Shown: positions 1-11,523 of the stretch, one piece after another
Position numbering within the stretch: position 1 is the first letter of the stretch
Layout of the letters: each line of letters starts with the position of its first letter
DNA from: Entoloma clypeatum
Lineage: Eukaryota > Basidiomycota > Agaricomycetes > Agaricales > Entolomataceae
Assembly (NCBI GenBank): GCA_963565915.1
Contig: OY751485.1
Location: 5,850,489 to 5,914,488, forward strand
DNA: 64,000 nucleotides
Direction: 5' to 3'
Position numbers and translations under genes: made by a program
The notes under the pieces: model-generated
What the model was told of the DNA's origin: nothing
Databases searched by the model: none
Seen by the model: the letters and a program-made list of their open reading frames with translations, nothing else

Positions 1-461
1 AAGTCTGCTACGACTAATAGACAATGATCATATTCAAAACTGGACATATGTAAGATGCGACATACTCGTCGAGGTTCTGAGGTGCCTTCATGCAGAACCC
101 TCAATGTTTCTTAGATTCTTCTTCTGTTCCTCCTTGATTGGAAGTATTCTGGTGATGGCAGCATTCATCGGCGAAGCCACGAGTTCCTCTTAGGATTCGC
201 TCGAAGGAATGGTTGATTCTGGTGAATAATGTCTTTATAAAATGTCAACTTGTCTACAAGTTCGTTGAAGGTGGCGTCATATGACATGGTGATGAGCTGA
301 TGACTCGGAGAGTCGGAGGAACAGTGTTTTGGTGTTCGAGCACATCACGTGAATGCTACACACACATGATTGCGCCATCTTACATCATCTTGCATAGCAC
401 GCACTATCAAATGACGCATTATAACTTATGAATCTGCTTGATTATAACTGAACTCACCACA
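1..461. other. Upstream region, no gene seen
   Basis: This stretch lies upstream of the oxygenase gene. I see no ORF with a recognisable family, no RNA gene and no repeat. It probably contains the promoter of the gene starting at 462, but no convincing TATA element could be fixed. Confidence 0.4.
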
Positions 462-1985
462 ATGTCCTCAACCACCGCCACCAGTCCCCCGACGGCCGCC
501 GGCGCACACTTCTCCAGCGTTCCCATCCTCGACTACTCCCTCCTTTCTTCTCCTGCCACCAGGCCACTCTTTATCGCCCAGCTACAACACGCCCTCATTA
601 ACGTTGGCTTCCTCTACCTTTCCAACCATACTATCCCTTCCTCCACCATCGACCCCTTGCTCGACTACATTCCCAAACTCTTCGCACTCCTACAAGATGA
701 GAAGGAAAAGATCCGGATGGTGCATTCACCGCACTTCTTGGGCTACTCGCGATTGGACGCGGAACTAACGAGGGGGAAGGTGGATCACAGGGAGCAGTTT
801 GATTTTGGGACCAGACATGAGACCCGGTGGAGGGAGGGGGATGGAGATGTGCCCGAGTACTGGAGGCTATGGGGACCGTCGCAGGTTCGTCGCGTCTTCA
901 ACCTCCTGATTGCATGGTGATATGCTGAGGGGTTTTGTCTGGTAATCCAGTGGCCGGACGAATCCGTCCTCCCAGGTTTCCGTCCCGTCCTGGAACGTTA
1001 CCTCGACCAAGTCCAAGGCCTCTCCTACACCTTCATATCTCTCCTTGCCGAATCTTTCAATCTCCCACCAGACGCGCTGAATAAGTTCTACGACACGGAA
1101 GCAAACATGCAGCACCGCGCCAAGATAGTGAAGTACCCCGTTGTTACGAACCCGGATGCGCATGCGCATGACCAGGGTGTTGGGCCGCATTATGATGCTG
1201 GGTTCTTGACTTTTGTGCGTCTCAGCTTGCTCTAGCGGTCAGGGTTATGTAATTGAGGGTTGAACTCGACGGGTAGCTCCTGCAAGCCTCGCACCACAAG
1301 GGCCTTCAAGTCCAAAATCTATCTGGAGAATGGATAGACGTCCCACCTATCCCGGGAACATTTGTCGTCAACATCGGAAAAGGTACCCGTCCTCTTCTCT
1401 GTCACCTTCTATCCACGTAACACCGTTTAAAGCCCTTGAATTCGTAACCCAAGGCCTGGCACGTGCCACATCTCACCGCGTTCTCTCCCCTCGCTCAGGA
1501 CCCGGAGAACCACCGACCCCGAGGTATTCAGTCCCGTTCTTTCAGAACATCAGTTTGGACGTGAGGTTGATTGATAATGTCTTGGACTGTGCGTTTCCCT
1601 TGTATCCATTTTCTCGAGTTGGTACACTCACCGATTTCTAGTCCCGCCCGAGATCCTGAAATTGAAAGACAGTAGAGGATCCGTAGGGGCTACCGAATGT
1701 ACGTCAGTGGTCACCCTCCTCGTAACTCCTTGGCGACCTCGTGGCTGACGCAAGTCTCCAGCCGTCAATTTCACCGAATTCGACCACGAAACCTCGGGCC
1801 AGGTCGGGCTGATCGGGAGGGTCAAGTGCTTTCTATATTTCTCACCTCTTCTTTTCATTTCGCTGAATGGATTTTTTCCCATTCGTGATTACAGGAGCCA
1901 CCCTGACGTTGCAGAGAGGTACTACCCGCGTCTCTTCAAGAAGTATTTTCCGGATGGGTTGCCGAGCGCTGGGATTGCTTATTGA
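462..1985 (+). CDS. 2-oxoglutarate/Fe(II)-dependent oxygenase, isopenicillin N synthase-like
   Basis: Probable non-haem Fe(II)/2-oxoglutarate oxygenase (DIOX_N plus 2OG-FeII_Oxy). I assign seven exons: 462-884, 951-1214, 1277-1382, 1433-1588, 1642-1698, 1762-1825 and 1895-1985. They total 1161 nt (386 aa) with every phase consistent. The N-terminal domain has VPILDYS and INVGFLYLSNH. The iron ligands are visible as GPHYDAGFLTF (HxD) and, after an intron, ATSHRVL (distal His). A PRYSVPFF segment carries the RxS motif that binds the 2-oxoglutarate carboxylate. The C terminus, KKYFPDGLP, resembles fungal homologues. An in-frame TTG-led extension exists upstream, but the ATG at 462 is the natural start. 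The substrate cannot be read from sequence; such enzymes act on small metabolites, and no biosynthetic cluster surrounds it. Confidence 0.88.
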
Positions 1986-2585
1986 GAGCCTAATGGGGTA
2001 CGACGTGACCTGGACCTGTCTGCGAATGACAGTACGCATGCCAGGCGGGGACGGACGGTCAAATATAAGATATTCAAGTGTATCAGCAAGTTGTACTTAC
2101 GCTAACTGCAGACCCGGATCAAAGATACTGCCCTCGATAAGTAAAGGATGTGGACACTCGCGTTAAAGAGGAAAAGGACGTCACCTTCCTACTTCGAGAT
2201 TTGAAGCGCAAAAGGCTTCCACCAGAAGACGAAACTTTCTCGATCCGAATTTCAATAAGTCATATATACATATTGAGTCAGAATCAAGACGGGGAGGGTT
2301 TTGAATCTCATTCGAATTCATTGCGGGATATACATTAAAGTTACACGTACATTTGTATGCAGGACAAGGTGAGATGTTACAATGCCAGATAAAACAAAAA
2401 GGATTCCTAGTAAGTAGCACCTGCGAGGGGGATACAAGTACAAGTCAAGAAGTACACCTGAGATGGATGGATAAAACAAAAAAAAAATGGGGGGTTTCTC
2501 GAGCCACTGGCACGGCGGAAACTGGTACAATATCGAGTTGTTTTTATCGCACGACGGGCGATATTCATGATAAAAGGATGGCCTT
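1986..2585. other. Convergent intergenic region
   Basis: This region lies between two convergent genes and should hold the 3' UTRs of the oxygenase (+) and the lipase (-). It is AT-richer than the coding sequence. No credible gene was seen; the short ORFs in several frames have no recognisable content. Confidence 0.5.
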
Positions 2586-3968
2586 TTAATAGCAAAAGAT
2601 GGTGCCGATGCCGACGCCTTGGTACGGGCCTGGTGAAGGAACGAAGATCGATGGTCAGTTCACGAAGGCAAGGGTGAGTGAGAGGTGAGCGAACCGAGGT
2701 GATCCAAGATGTTGCCTTTCAGGATGTTAGGAACCGTGGAGTCGGTGCATTGGGGATCACTACCGTTATCGTCGCCTGGTAGATGAGCGTCAAAGCGAGG
2801 TTACTACACGTGGGCTACAGGCCGAGACTTACCAGCACATGCGACGGCGTTGCCCGCGGAGAGGATATGCTGAGTAGGCATATTCACATTTTAGCACGTT
2901 TGCAGAACAGGGAGCTCCGCTGTGAGACGTACGATTTCGCCCTGTGGGTGCTCATATCCCAGAAAACGACCAGGAAGAGTGGGGATCAAGTCTTGTTTGT
3001 AGTTGACTCGCTGGATATCTGATACCTGACATGCGTTGTCCATTAATATTTCCCTTTTCGTCTTGCAACCTCGCCGACAAACCTTGGATTCAAAGAACGA
3101 CACAAAGTTGGGGTCACCGACTCTGGGACACCCAAAGGTACGTACGCTTATACCAACGGACGATGGGAGTCGCAGGCTGAGGGAGAGCGCGTCGAGAACG
3201 GAGATGGCGGCTCCCAGGGAATGACCCACCTAGATAGAGGTTGGGCGTGTCATGAGACAGTTACATATGCAAACGACGTATGGCTTACAGTGGCGACATG
3301 GCTCGCACCAGTGTTCGCGAGGAGTTTTCGTACTTCGACGAAGATTGCATCGGCGGTGAGTGCGTGCGCATCGCGGAAACCATGGTGCACTTGCATTTTG
3401 CTCGATGCGCCCGGGAACAATGTGGAATTGAGGGCGGCCTTGCCGAACTTGGCGTCCGTCAAGTCGGATTTACTATTTCGGATGAATTTGAGCATGCAAC
3501 AGGGTGCAAGTCGTTGTTACTTACAGCTGTGTAGGATCCGTCCCCTCGTGTCCGACAACGATCGTGTTTTCTTGCGGCCAGAACCCAACAAAGACTGGGG
3601 ACGTGGAAGTATCGTCAAGATCAACCCAAGCTGGGGACTCGGAAACAATGTAAGAAAACTCACAATTCTGAACGTTGTTTCCATCACCACCGATGAGGGT
3701 GGGATTGAACCCAGAAAGCGCCTTGCAGGCCTCTAGGGTATGTCGATGGTGTGAGTCCACGATCGCAGGGATGACGTGACTTACGGCCACATTTCCATCC
3801 CTGGATCTTAGACGTCGGGCAGTATGCCACGCGTGAAAACTGGGCGAAAGGGACGATGGCGGAGAGTTGGGAAGGTGTGAGAACAGTCCCGCGGCGCTCA
3901 AGAGAGGTGGGCAGCGCATTGACTCCAATAAGAGCGAGTAGACCGAGAGCAAGCGCAGACGAGAACAT
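2586..3968 (-). CDS. Secreted class 3 lipase (alpha/beta hydrolase)
   Basis: Fungal lipase of the class 3 family (Rhizomucor miehei type), predicted to be secreted and to hydrolyse acylglycerols. Translation starts at 3968 with a hydrophobic signal segment (MFSSALALGLLALIGVNALP). Coding sequence then runs through several short introns. Family landmarks appear in order: WKCG, a GGDGN segment, VVGHEGTDPT, the nucleophile elbow GHSLGAA, TFGCPRVGDPNF, and the probable catalytic Asp in NYKQDLIPTLP. After two further introns come HILSAGNAVACAG, a Cys-containing DPQCTD segment, and NILDHL/GPYQGVGIGTIFCY with the probable catalytic His. The stop codon is at 2586-2588. Paired cysteines fit an extracellular enzyme. 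Exact exon borders were inferred from splice signals plus family resemblance, so individual junctions could be a few bases off. Confidence 0.87.
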
Positions 3969-5484
3969 TTTCGAGAGCGTTAGGTCGTTCGGATCTTTTT
4001 TGGAAAAGAGATCGTGGCGTTGAATAATTGAAGGGAGGTGCCCCAAGGCACTAGAGGACGATGCTGTCAGAAAGAGAGGAACACATACCCAAGATATACC
4101 CTCCCCCAGGGGCGCGTGATTCTCGAACCCATGAGGTCAAGGCTGCGTTGTAAGTTCATGAGGCGGGGGTAGGGTCGGGTGCTCTTGCCAGACGACCAAT
4201 TCCCAGATCAATATCGACAACTCATTGATGATTTAAAATTAACCCTGAGTCGTGCACAGTCTTATTACAACACCTACCTGTTACCACGCCGAATCCCATG
4301 ACCACCCACGGATCCAATATTTGTCGCGACGGTCGTGGTCGTTTCGACCTTTAGGATGTCTGAATGGGTTCCGGTTTCCACCTAGCATGGCCTCTGAGTC
4401 CTTGGCGATAAAAAGAATTCTGCAGTGGCACGATTCACGGAAAGCTCGATAATTTCGCAGACGATGATCCAGGCAGTGGCAAAATTGAAAAAATAGTTCC
4501 AAACATCCGATTCCCGACGAAGCCCTAGTAATAACCCCTTTCGGCGCCACCCCGCACCCCGCATTTTGAACCCATGACCACCCGGAAGGCCGAAGCAAAA
4601 CAACGCGTTAGGATCATTACAAATTGCGGCGCAAAAATACCTAAAGTTGATTACTCCAGTCTACTCCTCATGGAACGGATCCATAAATGGCTCCGTCAAA
4701 GACGGTATGTTCTTATCTTATCAATCTCATCGCCAGAATCGAGCAAGTGTTAAGGATCGCTGCAAACCCGACGGCAGCACCCACCAGGGGTTGTCAGTTG
4801 ATCAAAGTAACTTATACAGGTAGACTGCTGTGCTCTCAAATTTCATCGAGGACGGCTTCGGGTTGGGTTTTGTCCCGAGGTCCATACTTAATTTCCCTAC
4901 ACGAGTCTCTTTCACCTGATGATACATTGATGACTCTTTGCTGACCCAACTCTTCGTATGCAGCACATGGCCAGCCAGATGTATCGCGATCTCGGCCTTC
5001 AAATTATGCCCGAGAGACCTTCCTTCCCCTGTCGCCTGCCCTGGTGAGCTGTCTTGATCGTTGACAGAGGGACAGATGGTCTCAGCTCGTTGTGTCGTTA
5101 TCCGCACCGTTGTTATGTCGATATCAGGTCAAAATGTATAGAAGAGACTAGAGGCAAAAGCACTCGGAATCCATCAACAAACGCGTGAATACACGAGTCA
5201 TGTAGCACTGACTTCGGTGGGCATGCTCTAGTGGATCGACCCCAGAAAGACGGAAGGCGGTCACAGTCCTGACACGCATCGCTTTGTCAAAGAGAAAAAC
5301 AGGTCTGGAGTCTCGAATAAAGAATCTATCTTGATAGTCCTATAGAACTAGATCATACACGTTATACCTAGTCATGAAAAGATCGTGAAAGGTCCTCCCA
5401 TTTTTCCTTGTATCCGACCTGTAGGAAGATATATTTCGCGACGATTGCCATCTGAGTATGGACCGCAAATCAGCAAGGCATTCT
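3969..5484. other. Intergenic, no supported gene
   Basis: About 1.5 kb between the lipase start and the end of the next minus-strand gene. Short ORFs occur on both strands but none shows a domain, signal peptide or coherent splice pattern. The lipase promoter must lie in the first few hundred bases. Confidence 0.4.
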
Positions 5485-6442
5485 TCAATCCGATTCAATA
5501 ATCGTGATGGATGAATCATTATGTGAATCATGCGTCGCATTGCTTGTGTTGTTGTTAGAACTGTTATTCCAAACGCCACCGTAATACATCGCCTGGTGAG
5601 TGTTCCGATCCTGTTGCGTTTGCGTCATCTGGGCGAAAGGATTAGTGTGTCGGGGCTGGCTATTGCGTGAAGCGCGGGGCTCAGATCCAGCGGGAGAAGA
5701 AGAAGAAGAGTTGAAGACCAGAGAAGGAGAGGTAAACGGAGTCGTCGTGGACGTCGAGGGAGTTGAAGACGAGAATCGTTGATCATCCTCGAATATCTCA
5801 GCCCCCGCATCATCACTCATTCCGGCATCGCTACCCTCGTCACTAAAGTCCTGATCCACTTCTCTCGGAGCTCCGAAGTCTCCTCTCCGAGGTGCATCTT
5901 CAAGGTGGACCCGTCTCATCTCTGCTGCGATCGCTCGCAAGCGGCGCGCTTCTGCGATGTTCGGGTAGGTGCTTGTGCTGCGGCTGGAAGGGGACTTGTG
6001 GTGGGTTTGTTTCCATTGGGTTGTGGATGGCAAGGCGGCGTTTTGACTATGCTGTGCTCCAAAGGCTGTGCTTGCATGCTTCATGTGTCTGTCTATCGCA
6101 AATGTCGGCCCCTCGCCATCTAGCACTGAAAAAAAAGTAGCCAACATACCCTGAGCTCCACCTTTTCGCGCAGGAGAAGTCGGATTGAAGAGTTTGTCGC
6201 CATTATAACGTTTTGTGCCTGCAAAAGACACGCATGATATCACATCTGTGTCGGGACAGAGGAGCAGACGTACCTCTCAAATTGGTTGAGGAATCGTTAT
6301 ATGATCCCCTAGTTTCCGTGCTCATACTGTTGTACGAATCGAGGTTGTACACGCTTCCGTTGTAGATATTCTGATCACCATGTGTCTCACTAAACGTGCA
6401 TCCATGAATATTGACGTGTTGAGCGTTCTGAAAGAAAGGCAT
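5485..6442 (-). CDS. Hypothetical low-complexity protein with an Agaricomycete N-terminal motif
   Basis: No enzymatic domain is recognised. I assign three exons on the minus strand: 6442-6274, 6218-6150 and 6119-5485. They sum to 873 nt (290 aa) with consistent phases. The N terminus begins MPFFQNAQHVNIHGCTF and continues with a GDQ segment. From memory this resembles a short motif at the start of many mushroom proteins (F-x-N-A-x-x-V-x-I-x-G-x-x-F), including some NLR-type proteins. The middle is helical and basic (EARRLRAIAAEMRR), followed by an acidic stretch. The C-terminal third is rich in Ser, Thr, Asn and Gln and probably disordered. No signal peptide or membrane segment is seen. A further 5' exon upstream of 6442 is possible, because the ATG sits just before an acceptor-like TTTCAG. 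Confidence 0.55.
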
Positions 6443-6877
6443 AGTTTATTGATTTGCCTGGATAGACCTGAGCTGAGGGTAGCGGTGGGGTGGGGGATGA
6501 TAGGAAGAGGCGAGGGGCAACAAACAGGTGATGGCACGGTAGATAAACACGAACAGCCTTCGTTCGACAGTTGACACTAGCGCCCGTTCTCGCATGTGAC
6601 CGGTTTACCTGATCACTAAAACTAGAGGCCTCATGGCTGAGCGCTGATGTATGGACACTGCCATGGACATGCCACCGCTGATACGTTCTATCACGGATTA
6701 CACCAATCAGAGTCACTGCTGACATAAAATCAGTGTTAGAACTAGAACGATGGAACATGGAATGCCTAATACACACCTTGCGACCAACAAGAGCAAGAGT
6801 AAAAGGTTTTCAACCGGTCACGTGCTAGTAGTACGCGAAGTTTACGCGTTGTTTGACCTCATCCCACCACCAAGAAC
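6443..6877. other. Short intergenic or possible 5' exon region
   Basis: Lies upstream of the hypothetical gene on the minus strand. A minus-strand ORF overlaps it, but no conserved domain is visible. It may contain the promoter or an upstream exon of the gene starting at 6442. Confidence 0.3.
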
Positions 6878-7690
6878 CTACCAGACCTCTGCACTTATGG
6901 AAGACGCGCCTGGTTCCATACAACCATCGATGAGACGGCCTGTATTGCGATTACCTTCGGATCTTCTTCTCTTATTTTTCTGATCCTTCGTGACACGTTC
7001 GTTGGCAGCATCGATGGCATTTCGGATGATCATAGCAGCTTGCGCAGGAGGACTCCACCTCTTGGAATCTGTCATCTCTGCAAAACATGCAGGGATCCCC
7101 TCTGGTGCATGATCGAAATATCTCGTCTCTGGAGGTTGAACTCCTATTCGTCTCAGACCTGAGCTTACTATCTGTGGTATCACAATCGCAGCAGTGTCTG
7201 ATCACACTGCGTTTTATCGCCTATCCTAGAGAGCTTCCTGAAACTCGGAAAACAGAGGCGATTCATGCAGTGGATTGACTCTGTGATATCAATATTTCGC
7301 GATGCTGGAGTATCTTGCGAAAGCACGTCGTTCCCTTCCTATCCTCCTTGTCTTTACAAAGCCACGATGTTAACGGAAAATATTCATACCCTATCTCCAC
7401 CTTTACGCACTGGCAAACGACAACGAATAGCCTCAAGGCTTGCTTTCGACGCTCCGCAACATCAACTCTCTTCATTTTCACCTCGCCGAATTCGCAAGAG
7501 CCCTTAGTATTCGCTCAATGATCTTGCCATCTACGCTGGCTTCATCGGTGATTTGTCGCATACGTCGCCTCCGAGCTATCCTCAGTCGATCTACCGTCTC
7601 TTACCACTGTTCATTGGAGATTTCTTCTGGGTTTCCCAACAAGGTCTCGCTCTATTACGTTCACATGCTCGGGATTGATGTCCTCCATCC
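6878..7690 (-). CDS. Possible hypothetical gene, exon structure unresolved
   Basis: Several minus-strand segments look coding. One near 7690 could start MEDINPEHVNVIERDLVG. A helical basic segment containing RRRMRQITDEASVDG lies near 7530-7590. Another has RRIGVQPPETRYFDHAPEG and continues with PAQAAMIIRNAIDAANERV near 6950-7150. Stops and frame changes between them require introns that I could not place with confidence. No family is recognised. The rightmost part could instead belong to the neighbouring gene that ends at 5485. Treat this as a lead, not a gene model. Confidence 0.28.
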
Positions 7691-8139
7691 CTCCGAGGGA
7701 GCGTTCTATAAGACCCGATCGTGCGACCCGCTTCGCGGGAAGGCGCTCTGGGGAGGGACATCCACCCGCTCATTTCATCCCATAGTAATCGCCCTCGACG
7801 TTGGGAACTCTGGCGGCTTTCCTTGTTGATATACTTGTGGATGGATTGGGTGTGCCATTCGTCCTCTGAAATGGATATTTTCCATCTCGGCCGCTGACAA
7901 AAGCACAATCATCAAACCTCAAGCGTCAATGCTATTAAACGTTAAACTCTTGAGAGCCCAGAGGAGTGGTCGGTCAATCATGATGCAGGTCATCTGTGTT
8001 ATAACCCTCGGTAAAAAGGAATGGTTTGCGAGTTGCATATATGTGGTGCTTTCCGTTGGTCAACGAAATCAGATGGAGCGAAGGCACTCGCTCAGAAGCT
8101 TTATGAGATTGCGCTGTTTTCGGCCAAGCAAAAGCGGAA
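7691..8139. other. Intergenic, nothing supported
   Basis: No ORF with recognisable content in either strand. It contains short inverted GC-rich segments but no clear element ends. Confidence 0.35.
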
Positions 8140-8253
8140 TGATGAGAGTGGGATTCGAACCCACGCCCTTTCGGACCAGATAACGAGGTGAGCCACCCTG
8201 GTCACCTACATAACCTAGCACTTGACATAGCCACAAATATCGGCTCCATCATC
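8140..8253 (-). pseudogene. tRNA-like sequence, probably a degenerate long-variable-arm tRNA
   Basis: On the minus strand a strong T-arm and internal B box are visible (GTGGGTTCGAATCCCAC, around 8149-8165). They are followed by an acceptor-like 3' strand ending TCTCATCA, with the discriminator A at 8140. Just before the T-arm, TCC-GAAA-GGG could form the variable arm of a Leu or Ser type tRNA. ACCAG...CTGGT could form an anticodon stem with an intron-sized loop. A 5' segment GATGATG near 8253 pairs only partly with the acceptor, and the D-arm/A box is poor. No Leu or Ser anticodon can be placed cleanly. A decayed tRNA, or a tRNA-derived insertion, is more likely than a working gene. Confidence 0.35.
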
Positions 8254-8360
8254 GGCGGGTCTTTTCTACGTCTCTTTCCACGCCCCAACTTCGACTGACT
8301 CAACCAAGTCGCCGAGCCACATTCAATCTCTCTTGATAGCCATGGCACGAACTTTGACTA

Positions 8361-9031
8361 CTATGGGTGACCGGGTGTTGCAAAACTTTTTAAAGAGGGC
8401 TTATCGTGCTACATCCACTGCCTCAAATGACTTGATTCTTTTACCGTCGTACAGCCTGGCTTTCTGGCTTTAATTGTCTCCACTTGATCTTGAGGATATG
8501 TGGCAAGGAAAAATAACTGGAGCGGGAGGAAATTGGCACACCATTTTCACTAGGTTGTGCAAAATATGTCACACTCGGGTCACATCACAATTTACGTCTC
8601 CGCCCTGCAGAGCCTCCTGCCTCTTTGGGGGAGGTCCTGTCGGAGTTCGAACCATACGACGCTCGATGAGTTTTGTTGTCACGCTCAAGATTCGACGAGT
8701 GTCCACGTCTTGTATACCTCATGTTTCTGTCCCGGAGAAATTGTTTTAAGGATGGATAACAATAAAACATATCATATCCCGAAGGATGAAGGTGCCCGCT
8801 CAAACATCAATTTTACCAAGATAGAACAAGCTCGAAAATCGTGGTTTTTCATGGTTTTTCAGCTCTGATTTCATTGAGGGACAGGAATGTCATGTTTCGA
8901 AGTTACAGTGGTCTCCTAAAGTGCCTAAAGATTCCCGATCTATGAGACATCAGTTGCTCAAGATGCGGGAATGCGCCCATCGGAGAAATTTTGCATAACT
9001 AGGTGATTTTGCAACACCCGGTCACCCATAG
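8361..9031. mobile_element. Non-autonomous DNA transposon (MITE) with 25-bp TIRs and TA target duplication
   Basis: The left end 8361-8385, beginning CTATGGGTGACCGGGTGTTG, is matched perfectly by its reverse complement at 9007-9031. Both ends are flanked directly by TA (8359-8360 and 9032-9033). TA duplication is the signature of Tc1/mariner/pogo-class transposases. The 671-bp interior holds only short ORFs with no transposase motif, so the element would have to be mobilised in trans. Perfect inverted repeats suggest it is fairly young. Confidence 0.85.
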
Positions 9032-9033
9032 TA

Positions 9034-9855
9034 AATTAGAAGACTTAACTGCCAGATGATTTTTTTATTGGATCAAAATTGACTGAGTTATATTTTTCTT
9101 TGACGGCCTAAATTGGCACCATGCCTAAATAAGGAAGGTACATACTATATTTGGTATATTACTAAGCTGAATAAACATCCAAGTGACCCCTTCTGAGGCT
9201 CAAAAAAGCCTCATTCTTCGCTTCAGGGGACAAATCACATCATTTAGGTTGAAAATATACTGCTTGAGGGCCCTCGAAAAACCACTCAAGGTAGCATATG
9301 TACTGTATAGTTAGGTTGCCGACCAAATTGGCGCTTGCACAAAGTAGGTGGTGACTAGATGTGTTGCACCATACTCGAAAGGGATGATGAATATCCGATT
9401 ATCGGCTCTGGACAGGGCACGGGTGGGGCTTACATGGGCCAACTTGCAACCATCATCAAGGCTTGGCACAAGACTCCACCCCACGCCCACGGAAGCAGTC
9501 GCGCAAAAGGAATGCCTCCACGGACCACCTGACCGCACCTTGAATCAAGAAGTCGATAAACTGCTCTTCCATAGGTCTCACGTGCGCTGGTCACCATCGA
9601 GATCGTTCTTGGATCTTCCGAAAGTGTGTATGAGTTCAAACGTTCAAACATTCAAGCTTCAAGTGCTATGCACACAGGCAGAGGTTGTACGTAATTCCGA
9701 TTGATCAGAGGTCCCATTTTTCCAAAAATAGACAGGTAATCATCAATGATTTTTGCGTGATTTTTTTTCCATAAAAACGGTGCAGTTCGCCCTCGTTTAT
9801 CGCCCTTACTGTCTCGCCCCGTCCCTTCCATGCCGCCACCATAACACTGCACCTC
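9034..9855. other. Intergenic region upstream of membrane-protein gene
   Basis: AT-rich at first, then more mixed. No domain-bearing ORF or RNA was seen. The last 150 bases should include the promoter of the gene starting at 9856. Confidence 0.4.
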
Positions 9856-11523
9856 ATGTCCCAACAAATTCACGATCCCCACATACCTTTCGAATCTGAT
9901 TTCACTCCACTTTCGGGGACCCTCTCGGCCAATCATGCCCCCGGTCTGGAAAAACGAACAGAGTCTCCCACTCCCATAACCACCGTCGATCTGCAACCTC
10001 AAGAGATCACTCGCACGCAGCTCCTCGGGTTCCTGCTAAAAACCACTGGTCCATGGGTCGCAGCAGGGATCTGTATCATGATCGCCGGAACCGCTATCGT
10101 CCAAGCCGCCCTCTTCTTCCGTATCTACAGTTGCCCTCGTGGTGCGACGTGTCCTGATTCCTACGACCCCAACGGAAACGTCTTGCAGCTCGTCCAAACG
10201 CTCATGCAATATTGGCTGCAGATCGGCACCACCATCGCCTCGTGTGGACTGGTGAAACTCATGGCGTACCAGTCATGGTTCGTGCTGAAGAAGCAGGGGA
10301 ACACAATCGAGAACCTCGATCTCAACATTGGCGCTATCAAGGGCAGCTCCCTTGACGCAGTGCGGCTGCTTCTCAAGCGCGGCAACCGATCATTGAGCGT
10401 CTTCGCCTTGGGTCAAGTCGCTATAACAGCCGCGATATCCCTGATCGTCGGTCTTTCCATCTTCCGAGCCACCGGATACGTCACGATCAGCTTCTACTAC
10501 CCAATCATCCTCACTCTTCCCAACAGCAGCCTCCGGAACCTCAACACGGACCAGCAGATTGCGGCCATTGGAAAACTGCAGGAATGGATACGGACTAACG
10601 ATACTTCGCACGGACTCGCCGACGGGTTTCAAGGCACGCTCGTCGTGCCCGACAACAGGACCGTGTACGCCTTGGATCCTCAACCCGGTGGCACACGGAT
10701 CACAGGCGACATTTCCTGCACCCCGGTCGACAATTACACAATCACAAACGACCCAAGTACCGGTGTCCAATATAATATACTGTACAACCAGCAGAAGTAC
10801 ATAGCTCTGGCGTCTCAACAGCTGGGGGTGTGCATGATCAGGACAGACACCGCGTCTACACTCTACCTCTGGGTTAGCAACGAGGATGGATGGATCCCTA
10901 ACTCTGCCACGACGAGCGACGGGGGAATGAATATGGCGGTATGCAACCACACTATCCGTATGGTTGACATTTCGGACACGGGCTTTGGGAGCGGAACCCA
11001 ATACGTCAAGCCCAGCCAACCAGTCACGGGCGGCTGCGACAGCAACGATGACCTCGTCTGTGCCGCTGACTCCGTCAATAACGCCATCGTAAGTTGGTAC
11101 GGCGGGAAGGGCACGGCGTTTTGGGGGATCTCATGTAGAGAAGGCATGCTCGCGCCATTAAAAAACGCCGGCCAACCTTGTCCTGTCACCGCCTCCGCCT
11201 GGAGCACTACTGTCACGGCCATGCTCGACGCCATCGTCCAGACCGCTCCTCGCAGCGGCAACGCGACGCAGAACCTCACGGTGACAGTGGAGAAGAGGAG
11301 CGTGAAGCGGTGGTGGCTCCAGGCTCTGATCCCGCTTGCGACGGCCGTGCTATATGTTCTGGCGGTCGGGCATACGGTGAGGGTGAGTCGGGGGTATAGG
11401 ACGTTAAAAGTGCTGGATTTGGGGGAAGTAATTGCGGCGGCGCAGACGGATGACGTTAGGCACCTTGTGCAGAGGGGCGTATTGAGGAAGGATACGAATG
11501 TTGGGGCGAGATTTGCTGCATAG
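9856..11523 (+). CDS. Hypothetical multipass membrane protein
   Basis: Uninterrupted 555-codon ORF with strong coding character, unusual here for lacking introns. The first ~60 residues are polar and probably cytosolic. Hydrophobic segments follow at about residues 68-92 (GPWVAAGICIMIAGTAIVQA), 115-135, 178-202 and 492-512 (LQALIPLATAVLYVLAVGH). Between the third and fourth lies a large domain of about 280 residues with several Cys and N-glycosylation sequons (for example NQT-like and NST-like sites), probably lumenal or extracellular. A short tail of about 45 residues ends the protein. This layout resembles an expanded class of uncharacterised Agaricomycete membrane proteins. I do not recognise a named family and assign no function. 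Confidence 0.8.
   Translation: MSQQIHDPHIPFESDFTPLSGTLSANHAPGLEKRTESPTPITTVDLQPQEITRTQLLGFLLKTTGPWVAAGICIMIAGTAIVQAALFFRIYSCPRGATCPDSYDPNGNVLQLVQTLMQYWLQIGTTIASCGLVKLMAYQSWFVLKKQGNTIENLDLNIGAIKGSSLDAVRLLLKRGNRSLSVFALGQVAITAAISLIVGLSIFRATGYVTISFYYPIILTLPNSSLRNLNTDQQIAAIGKLQEWIRTNDTSHGLADGFQGTLVVPDNRTVYALDPQPGGTRITGDISCTPVDNYTITNDPSTGVQYNILYNQQKYIALASQQLGVCMIRTDTASTLYLWVSNEDGWIPNSATTSDGGMNMAVCNHTIRMVDISDTGFGSGTQYVKPSQPVTGGCDSNDDLVCAADSVNNAIVSWYGGKGTAFWGISCREGMLAPLKNAGQPCPVTASAWSTTVTAMLDAIVQTAPRSGNATQNLTVTVEKRSVKRWWLQALIPLATAVLYVLAVGHTVRVSRGYRTLKVLDLGEVIAAAQTDDVRHLVQRGVLRKDTNVGARFAA

Noticed and set aside
8474..8868. ORFs inside the MITE as a transposase remnant
   Set aside because: They are short, in conflicting frames, and lack a DDE or helix-turn-helix motif.
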